Virus record (IMG/VR): IMGVR_UViG_3300042691_035114
Span: 1-40,801 of that record
Strand: one strand, 5' to 3'
DNA from: a virus
Length of the DNA stretch: 40,801 nt
Part shown: positions 1 to 9,744 of the stretch, one piece after another
Numbering within the stretch: the stretch's first letter is position 1
Layout of the letters: every line of letters starts with the position of its first letter
Translations under genes and position numbers: made by a program
Notes under the pieces: model-generated
What the model was told of the DNA's origin: nothing
Seen by the model: only the letters and a program-made list of their open reading frames with translations
The model's database searches: none

Positions 1-3000
1 CTGGTTGCATAGAAAGATCCTTAACTTGAGTTACTTTATTTTGGAAATTTGTATATTTTTGAACTGTTCCCCCAGAAACATAAGTATGAGGTAAAACTGT
101 TTTGCCAGCAACAAATTCAAAGGTATTTGGTCCAACTACAGATTTAACTGGGAATATGTAATTAAATGTTCCATCGGGGAAAGTTGTAGTTGTATAATTT
201 GCGGTTAAAGATCCTCCAGTAATATATAAATGTTCTAATGTTGAAGTTCCAACATCTAATCTAACTTTATTAGATGTGTAAAGTGCAGGATATGAATTTA
301 AATTACCATTAATAACTACACTTGTAAGTGTTCCAATTAAATTGTCAATATTTGTTTGAACATCAGCACAAGAATTTGGGTCAGTATTAAATCCAGTAAT
401 CGGATCTGAGATAATAGTTAAATCTTTAACATTTAATTGATTTGTAATCGCTTTTTTAGCATAATCACGAACAGAATTAAATGCCGTTACACTTTGAGAT
501 TCTTCTCCAATTAATCCATTAGAAATTGGAGATCCATTTTTATTAAAGTATGCACGAATTGCTTCTCTAATATGTTTATTAGTTCCATATCTAATGTCTT
601 TTACTACCGCATCAACAATATATCCAATATCCCTACGACATTTATTTTCTCCAGTTACAAAAATACCTGGATTATTTCTAATCGTATTAATTGATGATAA
701 TGAACCAGATGAGATAACAGTTGTTACGATTGAAGTTAAAGTATTTAATGTATTTTGAACATTTGCACAAGAATTTGGTGCAGTATTAAAACCAGTAACT
801 GGATCTGAAGTAATAGTTAAGTCTTTAATAGTGAGTTGATTTGTTATTGCTTGCTTCATCAAGTCTCTTGCTTGATTGAAAGCATAAACTGATTCAACCT
901 CTTCCCCAACTAATCCATTAGAAATTGGAGATCCATTATTAAAATATTGCTTAACAAATGCTATTGAATAAGTGTTACCTCCAGTAAAAATATCAGTTGA
1001 AATTGCATCAATAAAATAACCAATATCACGCTTACACTTATTGATTGTTGTTGAGATTCCTGGATAAGCAGATGCAGTTGCGCTCCAAGCACTATCAACA
1101 ATTTCTATTTTATTTTGTTGTATTAATCTATAAGAATCTTTAAATCTTGAGAATCTAGTTGTTTGGACATCATTTGGGAAATAAAAATCTGGATGTGCAA
1201 TTGCAATAGATGCGAGAGATTTATCAATAATTTCGATTCTATTTTTTTCTATTAGATTTGCTGCATCAAGATAACGATTTTCTGTTGTTGCAATTACTGT
1301 AAAATCATATCCAAGATTTCCTGAAGGATAATATGCAGTAGAAGGACCTCCTCCACTGTTACATTCCCACACTAAATTTTCTATTCTAACTTTTTTACCA
1401 GGTTGAATATATAAATGTGCTCCAGAAGTCGTACCTAAACCAACAGCAGTAATAGTTGCAATTCCACTTATATTATCATATGTTGCTGCAGAAACACCAA
1501 AAACTGGGGTATAAAGTTTGGAAATTTCACCACCATATTGATAATTATGATCTAAAGTTGATTTTCCTACATTAACAACAAAAGTTTTTGGATCAAGAAT
1601 ATCTTGAACTGTGAATTCATATCCAAGATTTCCTGAAGGATAAATTGCAGTTGATGGTCCTCCACCACTATTACATTCGAATATAAGATTTTGTATTTTT
1701 ACTCTATCCCCAGAAGTGATTGGTAGAGGAGTATCAGTTTCAATCGTAGAAATTCCAGTCACCTTATCATAAGATGCTGTTATAACTCCAACAGGGAATC
1801 CAGCAGATCCTGGTGTACATGAATATGTTAATCCCTGAACTTTAACTGGATCATTTTTAATAAGACCATGATTAATCGCAGTAACTGTAGTAATTCCAGT
1901 TTGGGCATCATAGATTGCGTTAGTAACTATTGTACCTAATCCAACAGGATAACCACCCCATGAGCAATTATTAATAACTGCTCTTGCTATATTAAATGAA
2001 TAGTCTACAGTTGCTATAGTTTGCTTAACTTCTTCTGGATTTTTAAGAATTCCAGTTTTTAAACTCCAATCATTATTATAATATGCTTTACCAGCAGCAA
2101 CAGATCTAGAGTTTCCACCTCTAGTAATATCATGTATAATGCATTTCCATATATCTTTAATATCATCTGCACAATCTTGACTTTCTAATGTAACTCCATA
2201 TCTAACTAATGGTGCATTTGTTGTTGTTCCCGCACCAATCATATTGGTTACAATTCCAACTAATTGTCTAACTGTTGTTCCTACACCAACACACCCACCT
2301 TCAACTTGAATTACCGAAAGATTTTTAACTTGGGATATGCTATTTCCTACTCCTTGATATGAAATTGATGGTGTTAAATTATTAATTACGTGAGTTGCTA
2401 TTCCCGCCGCATAATCAAGTGCAGCAATAGTTGCTTGAGAAATGCCAATTCCTGTGATATGAATTAATCCACCAGAACTATTAAAATATGAATATCCTGC
2501 ACCAATTGATTTACGATTACTATTTGCTCTTAAATCATAAGAAACTGCCTGCATAATACTGACAATATCTTCTTTACAGTTAGTATAACTACTGATTCCA
2601 AGAGTGAAATTATAACCAAAAGGAGAGGTCAAGAATCCAACTGCTTCATTAGCAATATAATCTAGATTAGCATCAATTAAATTTGCGGCATCTTGTTCTC
2701 TATGATTGCCCGCAAATCCACTAAATCCACTTGTTAAGAAACCAACAGATTCTTTAGCAATATAATCAAGATTGAAACGAATCATTCTTGCACCATCAAA
2801 GAATCTATCAGTTGTTACTCCCAATAATGGTTGTAATGCAACTATTGCTGCACCATTTTTTGAATTTTGTCCTATAAAACTTACATCAGTTATATGGCAA
2901 CCGTTATTGACATAAAATAAATCTCTATCTGGATATTTTGGAGTTACTACACAGTTGCGGAGTTCTGTACCTTCAACCGAAACTGTTTTTGCCAGAACTA

Positions 3001-5761
3001 TTGGATTTTCTTCAATATAAGCGCCAGGAAACACCTTTATGGTGTCACCAAAAAGTGCTATAGATGCTGCAGATTTAATGGTTCTCTTTGGATAATTTTC
3101 AGATAAACCAGTATTATTATCATCACCGTTTTGTGAAACATAAATTGTTTTTCCTATTGGGCGATATGCATCAATAGTTACGATGCCTTTTCCTGGTTCT
3201 TGAGAGGATAATAAATCAATACCTATACCAGGAACTAATTGTGTAACAATACCTACTAAATTTACACCATCACCATAAAATTCGGTTGATCTAGTTGATC
3301 CTCTTACAGTTAGATTATCAGTTATAACATTAGTATTAATTCCAACAGATCCTGTACTGGGAATATAAGAAAGTTTTTCGGAAGATGCGAAAACTGTAGA
3401 TAATGGAGTTATAGTTGGATCTTCAATAAAAGAAATATATCTTGTAAAATTAGAAGTATTATCATCTACTACATCAAAAATTGCGGCACCTTGCAATCCT
3501 TGCAATCCTTGGAGTCCTTGAAGTCCTTGAGTACCCTGATCACCTTGAGTTCCCTGAGTACCTTGATCACCTTGGGTACCTTGAGTACCTTGATCACCTT
3601 GGGTACCTTGAGTACCTTGAGTTCCCTGAGTGCCTTGAGTACCTTGATCTCCTTGAGTTCCTTGTATACCTTGTGTGCCTTGAGTTCCCTGAAGTCCCTG
3701 AGTCCCCTGAGTACCTTGAGTTCCCTGAGTTCCTTGTCTACCTTGAAGTCCTTGAGTTCCTTGGGTACCTTGTCTACCTTGAGTTCCCTGAGTACCCTGA
3801 GTACCCTGAGTTCCTTGTCTACCTTGAAGACCTTGAGTTCCCTGAGTGCCTTGAGTACCTTGAGTACCTTGATCACCTTGAGTTCCCTGAGTACCTTGAA
3901 GTCCTTGAGTTCCCTGAGTGCCCTGAGTTCCCTGTAAACCTTGAGCACCCTGAGTACCTTGGTCACCCTGAGTACCTTGGTCACCTTGCAAACCTTGAGT
4001 TCCTTGAGTTCCCTGATCACCTTGAGTACCCTGAGTTCCTTGATCACCCTGAGTACCTTGGTCACCTTGCAAACCTTGAGTTCCTTGAGTTCCCTGAGTT
4101 CCTTGAGTTCCTTGTAATCCTTGAGTGCCTTGTTTTCCTTGAGTACCCTGAGTACCCTGAGTACCTTGGGTTCCCTGATCACCTTGAGTTCCTTGTAATC
4201 CTTGAGTGCCTTGGCTTCCCTGTCTTCCTTGAGTACCCTGAGTTCCCTGAGTACCTTGTGTGCCTTGTGTGCCCTGATCACCTTGAGTACCCTGAGTACC
4301 TTGAGTACCTTGATCACCTTGAGTTCCCTGAGTACCTTGATCACCCTGAGTACCTTGTTCACCCTGAGTACCTTGCGTTCCTTGTGTTCCTTGTGTGCCC
4401 TGCCTACCTTGAGCACCTTGAGTACCCTGAGTACCTTGATCTCCTTGTGTACCTTGTGTACCTTGATCTCCTTGAGTACCTTGTGTGCCCTGAGTACCTT
4501 GACTACCTTGGCTTCCTTGTCTACCTTGCGTACCCTGAGTGCCTTGTGTACCTTGATCTCCTTGAGTACCCTGAGTTCCTTGATATCCTTGAGTACCTTG
4601 CGTACCCTGTGTACCTTGATCACCCTGCGTACCTTGATCTCCTTGAGTACCTTGAATACCTTGAAGTCCTTGAGTACCTTGCGTACCTTGAGTACCTTGC
4701 GTTCCTTGCGTTCCTTGATCACCTTGGGTACCTTGAGTACCCTGATCACCTTGTAAACCTTGTAAACCTTGAGTACCTTGAGTACCTTGATCTCCTTGAG
4801 TACCTTGAATACCTTGAAGTCCTTGAGTACCTTGAGATCCTTGAGATCCTTGATCTCCTTGAGTACCCTGAAGACCTTGAATACCTTGAAGTCCTTGAGT
4901 ACCTTGCGTACCTTGCGTACCTTGATCACCTTGAGTACCTTGAGCACCTTGTGTACCCTGATCACCCTGAGTGCCTTGTGTACCCTGATCACCCTGAGTG
5001 CCTTGTATACCCTGATCACCCTGAAGTCCTTGAGTACCCTGAAGTCCTTGAATACCTTGAGTACCTTGAGTACCCTGAATACCTTGATCACCCTGAAGAC
5101 CTTGAGTACCTTGATATCCTTGCGTGCCTTGAGTACCTTGAGTACCTTGAGTACCTTGAGTTCCTTGTGTTCCTTGACTACCTTGTTGACCTTGTGTACC
5201 TTGATCACCTTGAGTGCCTTGACTACCCTGTTGACCTTGTGTACCTTGATCTCCTTGAGTACCTTGAGTACCTTGATCCCCCTGAGTACCTTGGAAGTTA
5301 CTTAATGCACCCTGATTACCTTGAAGACCTTGAGTACCCTGATCACCTTGTAATCCTTGAGTTCCTTGAAAATTACTAAGTGACCCTTGAGTTCCTTGAA
5401 AATTACTTAATGCTCCTTGGATACCTTGATCTCCTTGGAGACCTTGAAGACCTTGGACACCTTGATTACTAAGACCTTGAAGTCCTTGAATACCAATCGA
5501 ACCTTGTGCAGAAGCATATAATAAATCATTCCAATATGTTTCACCATCTCCAAATTTAAAGCGGCGGGTATCAGATTCTATTCCGATAACACCCTTTTTT
5601 AAAATTGGATTTTCAAATTGCCATTCTTCATACGTTTTAACAATTTGACCTATGCCATCAGAGTCTGTTATTATTTCTCCATAAATGGTAACACCAGCAT
5701 AAAAAGTGGCATGATCATTAAAAAATTGCTGTAAACTAACGTAATTAGAATTATCTGCCAT
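1..5761 (-). CDS. Giant collagen-like / beta-helix virion fibre protein (C-terminus beyond window)
   Basis: One reading frame stays open from an ATG at 5761 to the left edge (over 1,900 codons), so the C-terminus is missing. The first ~85 residues (MADNSNYVSLQQFFND...) include an FKFGDGETYWNDLLYAS segment typical of phage fibre N-termini. Residues ~87-757 are almost pure Gly-X-Gln triplets, mostly GTQ, with a few ALSNFQ breaks, which is a collagen-like triple-helix stalk. Then comes a TIYVSQNGDDNNTG / PKRTIKSA motif like the DUF1565 pectin-lyase-type beta-helix. The rest contains about four copies of a 'C-x2-DI ... D-x-GGN' module and two of a 'CNSGGGPSTAxYPSGNLGY' module, both of a kind seen in cyanophage virion proteins. 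It lies directly downstream of the gp5-like genes. Inference: a long tail or baseplate fibre. Host receptor unknown. Confidence 0.85.
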   Translation of the reverse strand, partial: MADNSNYVSLQQFFNDHATFYAGVTIYGEIITDSDGIGQIVKTYEEWQFENPILKKGVIGIESDTRRFKFGDGETYWNDLLYASAQGSIGIQGLQGLSNQGVQGLQGLQGDQGIQGALSNFQGTQGSLSNFQGTQGLQGDQGTQGLQGNQGALSNFQGTQGDQGTQGTQGDQGTQGQQGSQGTQGDQGTQGQQGSQGTQGTQGTQGTQGTQGTQGYQGTQGLQGDQGIQGTQGTQGIQGLQGTQGLQGDQGIQGTQGDQGTQGTQGDQGTQGAQGTQGDQGTQGTQGTQGLQGIQGLQGTQGDQGSQGSQGTQGLQGIQGTQGDQGTQGTQGLQGLQGDQGTQGTQGDQGTQGTQGTQGTQGTQGLQGIQGTQGDQGTQGDQGTQGTQGTQGYQGTQGTQGDQGTQGTQGTQGRQGSQGSQGTQGTQGTQGDQGTQGTQGDQGTQGTQGAQGRQGTQGTQGTQGTQGEQGTQGDQGTQGTQGDQGTQGTQGTQGDQGTQGTQGTQGTQGTQGRQGSQGTQGLQGTQGDQGTQGTQGTQGTQGKQGTQGLQGTQGTQGTQGTQGLQGDQGTQGDQGTQGTQGDQGTQGTQGLQGDQGTQGDQGTQGAQGLQGTQGTQGTQGLQGTQGTQGDQGTQGTQGTQGTQGLQGRQGTQGTQGTQGTQGRQGTQGTQGLQGRQGTQGTQGTQGTQGLQGTQGTQGIQGTQGDQGTQGTQGTQGTQGTQGDQGTQGTQGDQGTQGTQGDQGTQGLQGLQGLQGLQGAAIFDVVDDNTSNFTRYISFIEDPTITPLSTVFASSEKLSYIPSTGSVGINTNVITDNLTVRGSTRSTEFYGDGVNLVGIVTQLVPGIGIDLLSSQEPGKGIVTIDAYRPIGKTIYVSQNGDDNNTGLSENYPKRTIKSAASIALFGDTIKVFPGAYIEENPIVLAKTVSVEGTELRNCVVTPKYPDRDLFYVNNGCHITDVSFIGQNSKNGAAIVALQPLLGVTTDRFFDGARMIRFNLDYIAKESVGFLTSGFSGFAGNHREQDAANLIDANLDYIANEAVGFLTSPFGYNFTLGISSYTNCKEDIVSIMQAVSYDLRANSNRKSIGAGYSYFNSSGGLIHITGIGISQATIAALDYAAGIATHVINNLTPSISYQGVGNSISQVKNLSVIQVEGGCVGVGTTVRQLVGIVTNMIGAGTTTNAPLVRYGVTLESQDCADDIKDIWKCIIHDITRGGNSRSVAAGKAYYNNDWSLKTGILKNPEEVKQTIATVDYSFNIARAVINNCSWGGYPVGLGTIVTNAIYDAQTGITTVTAINHGLIKNDPVKVQGLTYSCTPGSAGFPVGVITASYDKVTGISTIETDTPLPITSGDRVKIQNLIFECNSGGGPSTAIYPSGNLGYEFTVQDILDPKTFVVNVGKSTLDHNYQYGGEISKLYTPVFGVSAATYDNISGIATITAVGLGTTSGAHLYIQPGKKVRIENLVWECNSGGGPSTAYYPSGNLGYDFTVIATTENRYLDAANLIEKNRIEIIDKSLASIAIAHPDFYFPNDVQTTRFSRFKDSYRLIQQNKIEIVDSAWSATASAYPGISTTINKCKRDIGYFIDAISTDIFTGGNTYSIAFVKQYFNNGSPISNGLVGEEVESVYAFNQARDLMKQAITNQLTIKDLTITSDPVTGFNTAPNSCANVQNTLNTLTSIVTTVISSGSLSSINTIRNNPGIFVTGENKCRRDIGYIVDAVVKDIRYGTNKHIREAIRAYFNKNGSPISNGLIGEESQSVTAFNSVRDYAKKAITNQLNVKDLTIISDPITGFNTDPNSCADVQTNIDNLIGTLTSVVINGNLNSYPALYTSNKVRLDVGTSTLEHLYITGGSLTANYTTTTFPDGTFNYIFPVKSVVGPNTFEFVAGKTVLPHTYVSGGTVQKYTNFQNKVTQVKDLSMQP
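3488..5503 (-). repeat. Collagen-like Gly-X-Gln coding repeat, ~220 triplets
   Basis: About 2 kb of imperfect 9-nt units encode GxQ, with x mostly Thr and also Leu, Asp, Ile, Val, Asn, Ala, Ser, Arg, Tyr and rarely Lys. The plus strand reads as endless 'ccttgagta' variants. The biased composition keeps five of six frames open, producing long false ORFs on both strands. Interruptions of the triplet occur near the N-terminal end (ALSNF, three copies around 5290-5420). Confidence 0.95.
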
Positions 5762-5762
5762 T

Positions 5763-6311
5763 TTAGAAAATGCCCGTAAAAGTACTTGTCAAAACATCAG
5801 TACCAACATAAGTTCCTTCGAAACACATTCCCCCAAAAGTCATCGGTAGTGGAGGAAGATTTCCCAGGAGAGCGTCAACTGAAGCTTCAGTTGCCTTCAA
5901 TAAAATTCTCCCAGCACTTGCTTTTATATTAATATCTTTACCTGCACTCATTTCTATATTTTCATCAGCATCTAATACAATATTTTTTCCTCTAATTCTT
6001 ATTTCACCATTTCTTTCTGCTGTAATCCAAACATCTCCATTTTTTCCAGTAATAACTATATCTACACCAGTAGATTTATTCTTTTGACCTGCAATAATTT
6101 CTAAAGATCCATCAGCATAAATTTTAGATAATCCACCAGCACTCAATCCACTTAGACTAATTTCATTTTTATCAGTAACACCATAAAAATTATAGATATC
6201 AGTTCCATCCAATCCCATTTGTGGATTGGAAATATCATATCTAAAATTAGGCCCAAGAGTACATATGCTTCTTTTTTGCCACTTTTGTTTTTTGAAAGAT
6301 CTTTGAGCCAT
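5763..6311 (-). CDS. gp5 C-terminal-like needle / beta-prism baseplate protein
   Basis: 182 aa. Residues ~65-160 are short beta-strand repeats (GSLEIIAG, GVDIVITGKNGDVWITAERNGEIRIRGKNIVLDADENIEMSAGKDINIKASAGRILLKA) of the kind forming the triple-stranded beta-helix needle at the C-terminus of T4 gp5 and VgrG proteins. It starts 1 nt after the stop of the OB-fold gene, so the T4 gp5 arrangement appears split into two polypeptides here. A 'PPLPMTFGGMCFEGTYVG' tail follows. Inference: central tail spike, or a cap trimer at the hub. It could instead be an independent gp5.4-like tip, but the length of the repeat favours the needle. Confidence 0.65.
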   Translation of the reverse strand: MAQRSFKKQKWQKRSICTLGPNFRYDISNPQMGLDGTDIYNFYGVTDKNEISLSGLSAGGLSKIYADGSLEIIAGQKNKSTGVDIVITGKNGDVWITAERNGEIRIRGKNIVLDADENIEMSAGKDINIKASAGRILLKATEASVDALLGNLPPLPMTFGGMCFEGTYVGTDVLTSTFTGIF

Positions 6312-6312
6312 A

Positions 6313-8418
6313 TTAATTAATACAATCTATCTGCGTAACAGGTGTTATAATAACTCTACCAGATTCATCAGTTTGTTTTGGTATTACTTCTAATCTTGGA
6401 CTTAAAATAGCACCAAATCCAGTTTCACTAATTATAGATATTTCAGGAATATCATCAATTCTAATGAATTTTTGAATAGTTCTGGATGTTCCTATTCCAG
6501 TTTCAGGTAAATTCCTCCCAGGAGGTGTGACATTAGTTATTGGATCAACTACTGTTATAATATTTATTGGTGTTACTTTAACAATTTCTCCATTAACAAT
6601 TTCAAGATCATACTTATTATCAAATTGGTCATTAGCATAATCTCCTGGAGAATAATCTTCTCCAGGTTCAATAATATCAACCGTATCTACATAATAAGGT
6701 TCAGATTCTCCAACTGGATAATTTTCACCCTCCGAAACCATATAAATTGATTCAAGTTCACCATCATCATTAATGATTGCTCTAGCTACTGCACCATATC
6801 CTTGATCACAATCATCAGATATTTCTACAAATGGTGGAAAATCATATTTTTTTCCTTTTTTAGTAACTTTAACGCCAATAACACTTCCAGTTTTATTTTT
6901 ACCAGTTCCAACAATATCTCCTATAATTGGAATAGCTTCTGCACCCTTTCCTTTACTTCCAAATATTTTAACTTTTGGAGGATTGCAAGAAATTGGATTT
7001 CCTGTATAGCATTTGAAAGAGGGTGATTTAGATGAAGTTGCAAATTTATCAAATGCCGATTTAATTTCTTTTGCGGCAGTTTCTGCATCTCTTTTCTTAT
7101 TACCAAATGCTGCAATAAAATCATCAGCATTTACACTTTTTAAAATATCTTTAAAGTTTGGTCCTGGAGCATCTTTCGACCCTCTACCAACCATCCATTC
7201 ATTTACTTTAACCGAAAAATCTCTTACAAGAGGACTGTTATTAACTTTACTTTTATTTGCAACAATACCAGAAATAGATTCAACACTATTGCGAAGAAAA
7301 TTTGCAACATCAAATCCACCAACTAAAGATAAAATTTTCTGTATTCCATCAAGGGATGCACTCATCCCAGTTTCAATTTTTTTAATAATATGATTGATTA
7401 AAGATCCACTAAATTGATTAACTGCACAACCTCTGAATCTTTTAGAATTTTTAGCAGTTGATCTTAATAAACTAGAAATGACATTACCTAAAGAATTGAT
7501 TATATTATTTGCTAAAGATGGTAAAAGTTGTTGAATTTTATTAACTGGTCCGACCATTGCATTTTGTGCAGCAACACCTGCTAAATGAGCAACATTATGT
7601 TGTTTTGTAATTGCAAACACTAAGGAATAAACTAATTGATATAAAGCTTTTAATCCTGCGTTAATTATTGGTGCTAAAACATTATAAACTTTAGAAATCA
7701 TACTTCCAACTAAACCAGTTGTAACTGATTGAATTTTATCAGTTACGATGTTAACTAAAGATGATAACTTGGATAATCCATTACTGACAGAATTTAAAAA
7801 ATTAGTTACTTCTGCACCTATTTTATCAATTGTTTTTGACGTATTTTCTGTTGGGCCAACTATAATATCTCCTATTCCGGTAAAATATGTTCTCTCATCT
7901 TTACCTAATGTTTTTGCTAATTGATTTGAAACATGTCTTGGTGATTTTTGAGAATTTGCATTTTGTTCATTAGTTTGATCTTTTATTACATTTTTTCCAT
8001 CATTTTTAATTTTACTAGTATATCCTGTAAATGGAACAAAAGGATTCCTATAATCCTTAACTGATACCTTTGAAGTTCTTCCAAATGCACCCATAATAAC
8101 TGGTAATTGTGCATTATCCCCATCTAGAAAAAATCCAAATACACTATCTCCAGGAGAAAGTTTTACATCAGATGCATAATTTGCTGCGCCAGTTCCAGCA
8201 GTTGTTGGTAAAAGAACCTGTGCCCAAGGTAAATCTTTATCTGGTAAATCTACAAGATTTGGTGGGTGATATCCCATTATACGAACTTTATATCGATTTC
8301 CCCATCCACCACCGTCAATCTGAGTACTATGCGATTTTTCTGGAGAAATTTGTCCTATCCACCAACGAAATCCATCTCTTCCAACAAAATTACTTTTTAT
8401 TAGGGATTCATCTTGCAT
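6313..8418 (-). CDS. gp5: gp5-like baseplate hub protein with N-terminal OB-fold
   Basis: 701 aa. Residues 12-115 match the OB-fold of T4 gp5: WWIGQI, RYKVRIMGYHPP, LPWAQVLLPTTAGTG, GDSVFGFFLDGDNAQLPVIMGAFG. Residues ~180-380 are helical and rich in hydrophobic heptads. Residues ~480-700 carry beta repeats of the type 'PPxVxI...GxGAxAxxI..DGELxSIxxVSEGENYP', seen in many cyanophage structural proteins. I see no lysozyme-like segment between the OB-fold and the C-terminus, where T4 gp5 has one. The only wall-hydrolase signatures in this block are in the protein at 9744-11705. It stands in a tight tail operon next to a gp27-like hub gene, as gp5 partners gp27 in T4. Confidence 0.78.
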   Translation of the reverse strand: MQDESLIKSNFVGRDGFRWWIGQISPEKSHSTQIDGGGWGNRYKVRIMGYHPPNLVDLPDKDLPWAQVLLPTTAGTGAANYASDVKLSPGDSVFGFFLDGDNAQLPVIMGAFGRTSKVSVKDYRNPFVPFTGYTSKIKNDGKNVIKDQTNEQNANSQKSPRHVSNQLAKTLGKDERTYFTGIGDIIVGPTENTSKTIDKIGAEVTNFLNSVSNGLSKLSSLVNIVTDKIQSVTTGLVGSMISKVYNVLAPIINAGLKALYQLVYSLVFAITKQHNVAHLAGVAAQNAMVGPVNKIQQLLPSLANNIINSLGNVISSLLRSTAKNSKRFRGCAVNQFSGSLINHIIKKIETGMSASLDGIQKILSLVGGFDVANFLRNSVESISGIVANKSKVNNSPLVRDFSVKVNEWMVGRGSKDAPGPNFKDILKSVNADDFIAAFGNKKRDAETAAKEIKSAFDKFATSSKSPSFKCYTGNPISCNPPKVKIFGSKGKGAEAIPIIGDIVGTGKNKTGSVIGVKVTKKGKKYDFPPFVEISDDCDQGYGAVARAIINDDGELESIYMVSEGENYPVGESEPYYVDTVDIIEPGEDYSPGDYANDQFDNKYDLEIVNGEIVKVTPINIITVVDPITNVTPPGRNLPETGIGTSRTIQKFIRIDDIPEISIISETGFGAILSPRLEVIPKQTDESGRVIITPVTQIDCIN

Positions 8419-8421
8419 TTT

Positions 8422-9744
8422 TTACTCTTTATTATTTGTTCCGTGTCGACCAAAAGTATCTCTAACTAATTGCATAGAAGTATATGAACCTTCGGTATCA
8501 AAATGATGGCAAAGTTCTTTTATCATATATAGTCCACTTTGATCATCATCAAATTCTTTTCTATTTGAAGATGATATTTTAGGAAATTCGCAAGTGATAA
8601 TATCACCTGCTCTCAAATTAGTATTTGATGGTATTGTTACACTTAACGTTTGCGTAAATAAAATATTATATCTCATAATAGATTGAGATTGATATTTTAT
8701 TGGGTCCGAATTAATATCCGTAGAAACTTCTTTTTCAATAGTGCCAATATCAAGAACCTGAGTTATGATTCTAGTTGGAATATCTCCCAAATTAATATTA
8801 GAAGAACTTGATATTTTTGGAAGATTCAAATCATCTCCCAAATTCTTAACAGTACTCGAATAATCACTTAATTTGAACACGCCTTTATCTGGACGCGTAA
8901 ATTCAAATGTTAATGGATTATAAAAAATCCTAACACTAGAATATGTACCTAATCTCAGTTTTTCTAAAAGATTCTGATTTCTAATAGTTTTATATTTTAA
9001 TATATTAAAATCATTATTTCTATTAATACTAGATTGATTAACTTCTGTAAATGTATAAGTTGCTTTTGATGGTTCCATAATCAACTTATCAATAGATCTA
9101 AATTGAAATCCATCTGTCGATTGAAAGAATACAAATCCTGCCGTAGAATCTCCAGAAATGTCAGGAACTGCTTTTGAAGCCAACCAAGTTAAAACAGTAA
9201 ACGGTTTTCTAAGATTTCCAAGAAACCCATATTTGTTTGATGTTTTATCTATTTTTCCAATTTTATCGGTTTTTAAATAATCTCTTAAAATAGAATTAAC
9301 GGAGTTATCTATAGATGAATTAGTTGGATATTTTTTAGGAACTCTAGTTGTTTCATTTGTTATTGCTTCTCTAGAAACTAAATTAAGAACAAAACTTTCT
9401 CTTTGAGTTTCACTAATTACATTAGAAATATTAGAAACATACAAATAATCATTAGAATTTGATGCAAAATCAAGACCAGGATTAGTTGAAGAATTTCCTG
9501 CTATTTTTATGGCAACTCTTTCTCCACCTCGTAAAGGTAATCCGTTGTAAATAGATTGTAATTTTTCATCCTTTCCAATTACAGTATTTCCTGTATTAAC
9601 TACAATAACTTTTGCTGTAATTGTTGGTGAAAAAATATCTTCATAATAATCAAACGAAGCAACACCTTGTTTTATATCAACCGTCTTAGATTGGTCATTA
9701 GATTCTATAAGAAATTGTTCGTATATAGATTTTTTTACTGACAT
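8422..9744 (-). CDS. gp27-like baseplate hub protein
   Basis: 440 aa, mostly beta. It opens with 'FLIESNDQSKTVDIKQGVASFDYYEDIFSPTITAKVIVVNTGN', a hub-type tail-tube fold. A 'FTVLTWLASKAVPD...AGFVFFQSTDGFQFRSIDKLI' block follows, like the gp27 / gpD hub middle domain. It ends with 'LRAGDIITCEFPKISS...SGLYMIKELCHHFDTEGSYTSMQLVRDTFG', closely resembling the C-terminal gp27 pattern of a ligand-free beta domain. Its stop lies 3 nt before the gp5 ATG, and its ATG overlaps the upstream stop by 1 nt (TAATG). Family assignment is from fold-like motifs and position, so gene number 27 is inferred. Confidence 0.65.
   Translation of the reverse strand: MSVKKSIYEQFLIESNDQSKTVDIKQGVASFDYYEDIFSPTITAKVIVVNTGNTVIGKDEKLQSIYNGLPLRGGERVAIKIAGNSSTNPGLDFASNSNDYLYVSNISNVISETQRESFVLNLVSREAITNETTRVPKKYPTNSSIDNSVNSILRDYLKTDKIGKIDKTSNKYGFLGNLRKPFTVLTWLASKAVPDISGDSTAGFVFFQSTDGFQFRSIDKLIMEPSKATYTFTEVNQSSINRNNDFNILKYKTIRNQNLLEKLRLGTYSSVRIFYNPLTFEFTRPDKGVFKLSDYSSTVKNLGDDLNLPKISSSSNINLGDIPTRIITQVLDIGTIEKEVSTDINSDPIKYQSQSIMRYNILFTQTLSVTIPSNTNLRAGDIITCEFPKISSSNRKEFDDDQSGLYMIKELCHHFDTEGSYTSMQLVRDTFGRHGTNNKE

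Noticed and set aside
3469-5379. Long ORFs in other frames across the collagen repeat, e.g. 632 aa on the plus strand, 579 aa on the minus strand, and several Leu/Ser/Thr ORFs
   Set aside because: They are low-complexity shadows of the biased 9-nt repeat. The true frame continues smoothly into normal protein on both sides, while these stop inside the repeat.
3488-5503. CRISPR-like or tandem array from the dense short repeats
   Set aside because: Units are 9 nt with no spacers and encode Gly-X-Gln in one continuous frame.
6313-8418. T4-type lysozyme domain in gp5
   Set aside because: No ExxxxxxxxD-type catalytic segment is visible after the OB-fold, and the hydrolase-like motifs are in the separate protein at 9744-11705.
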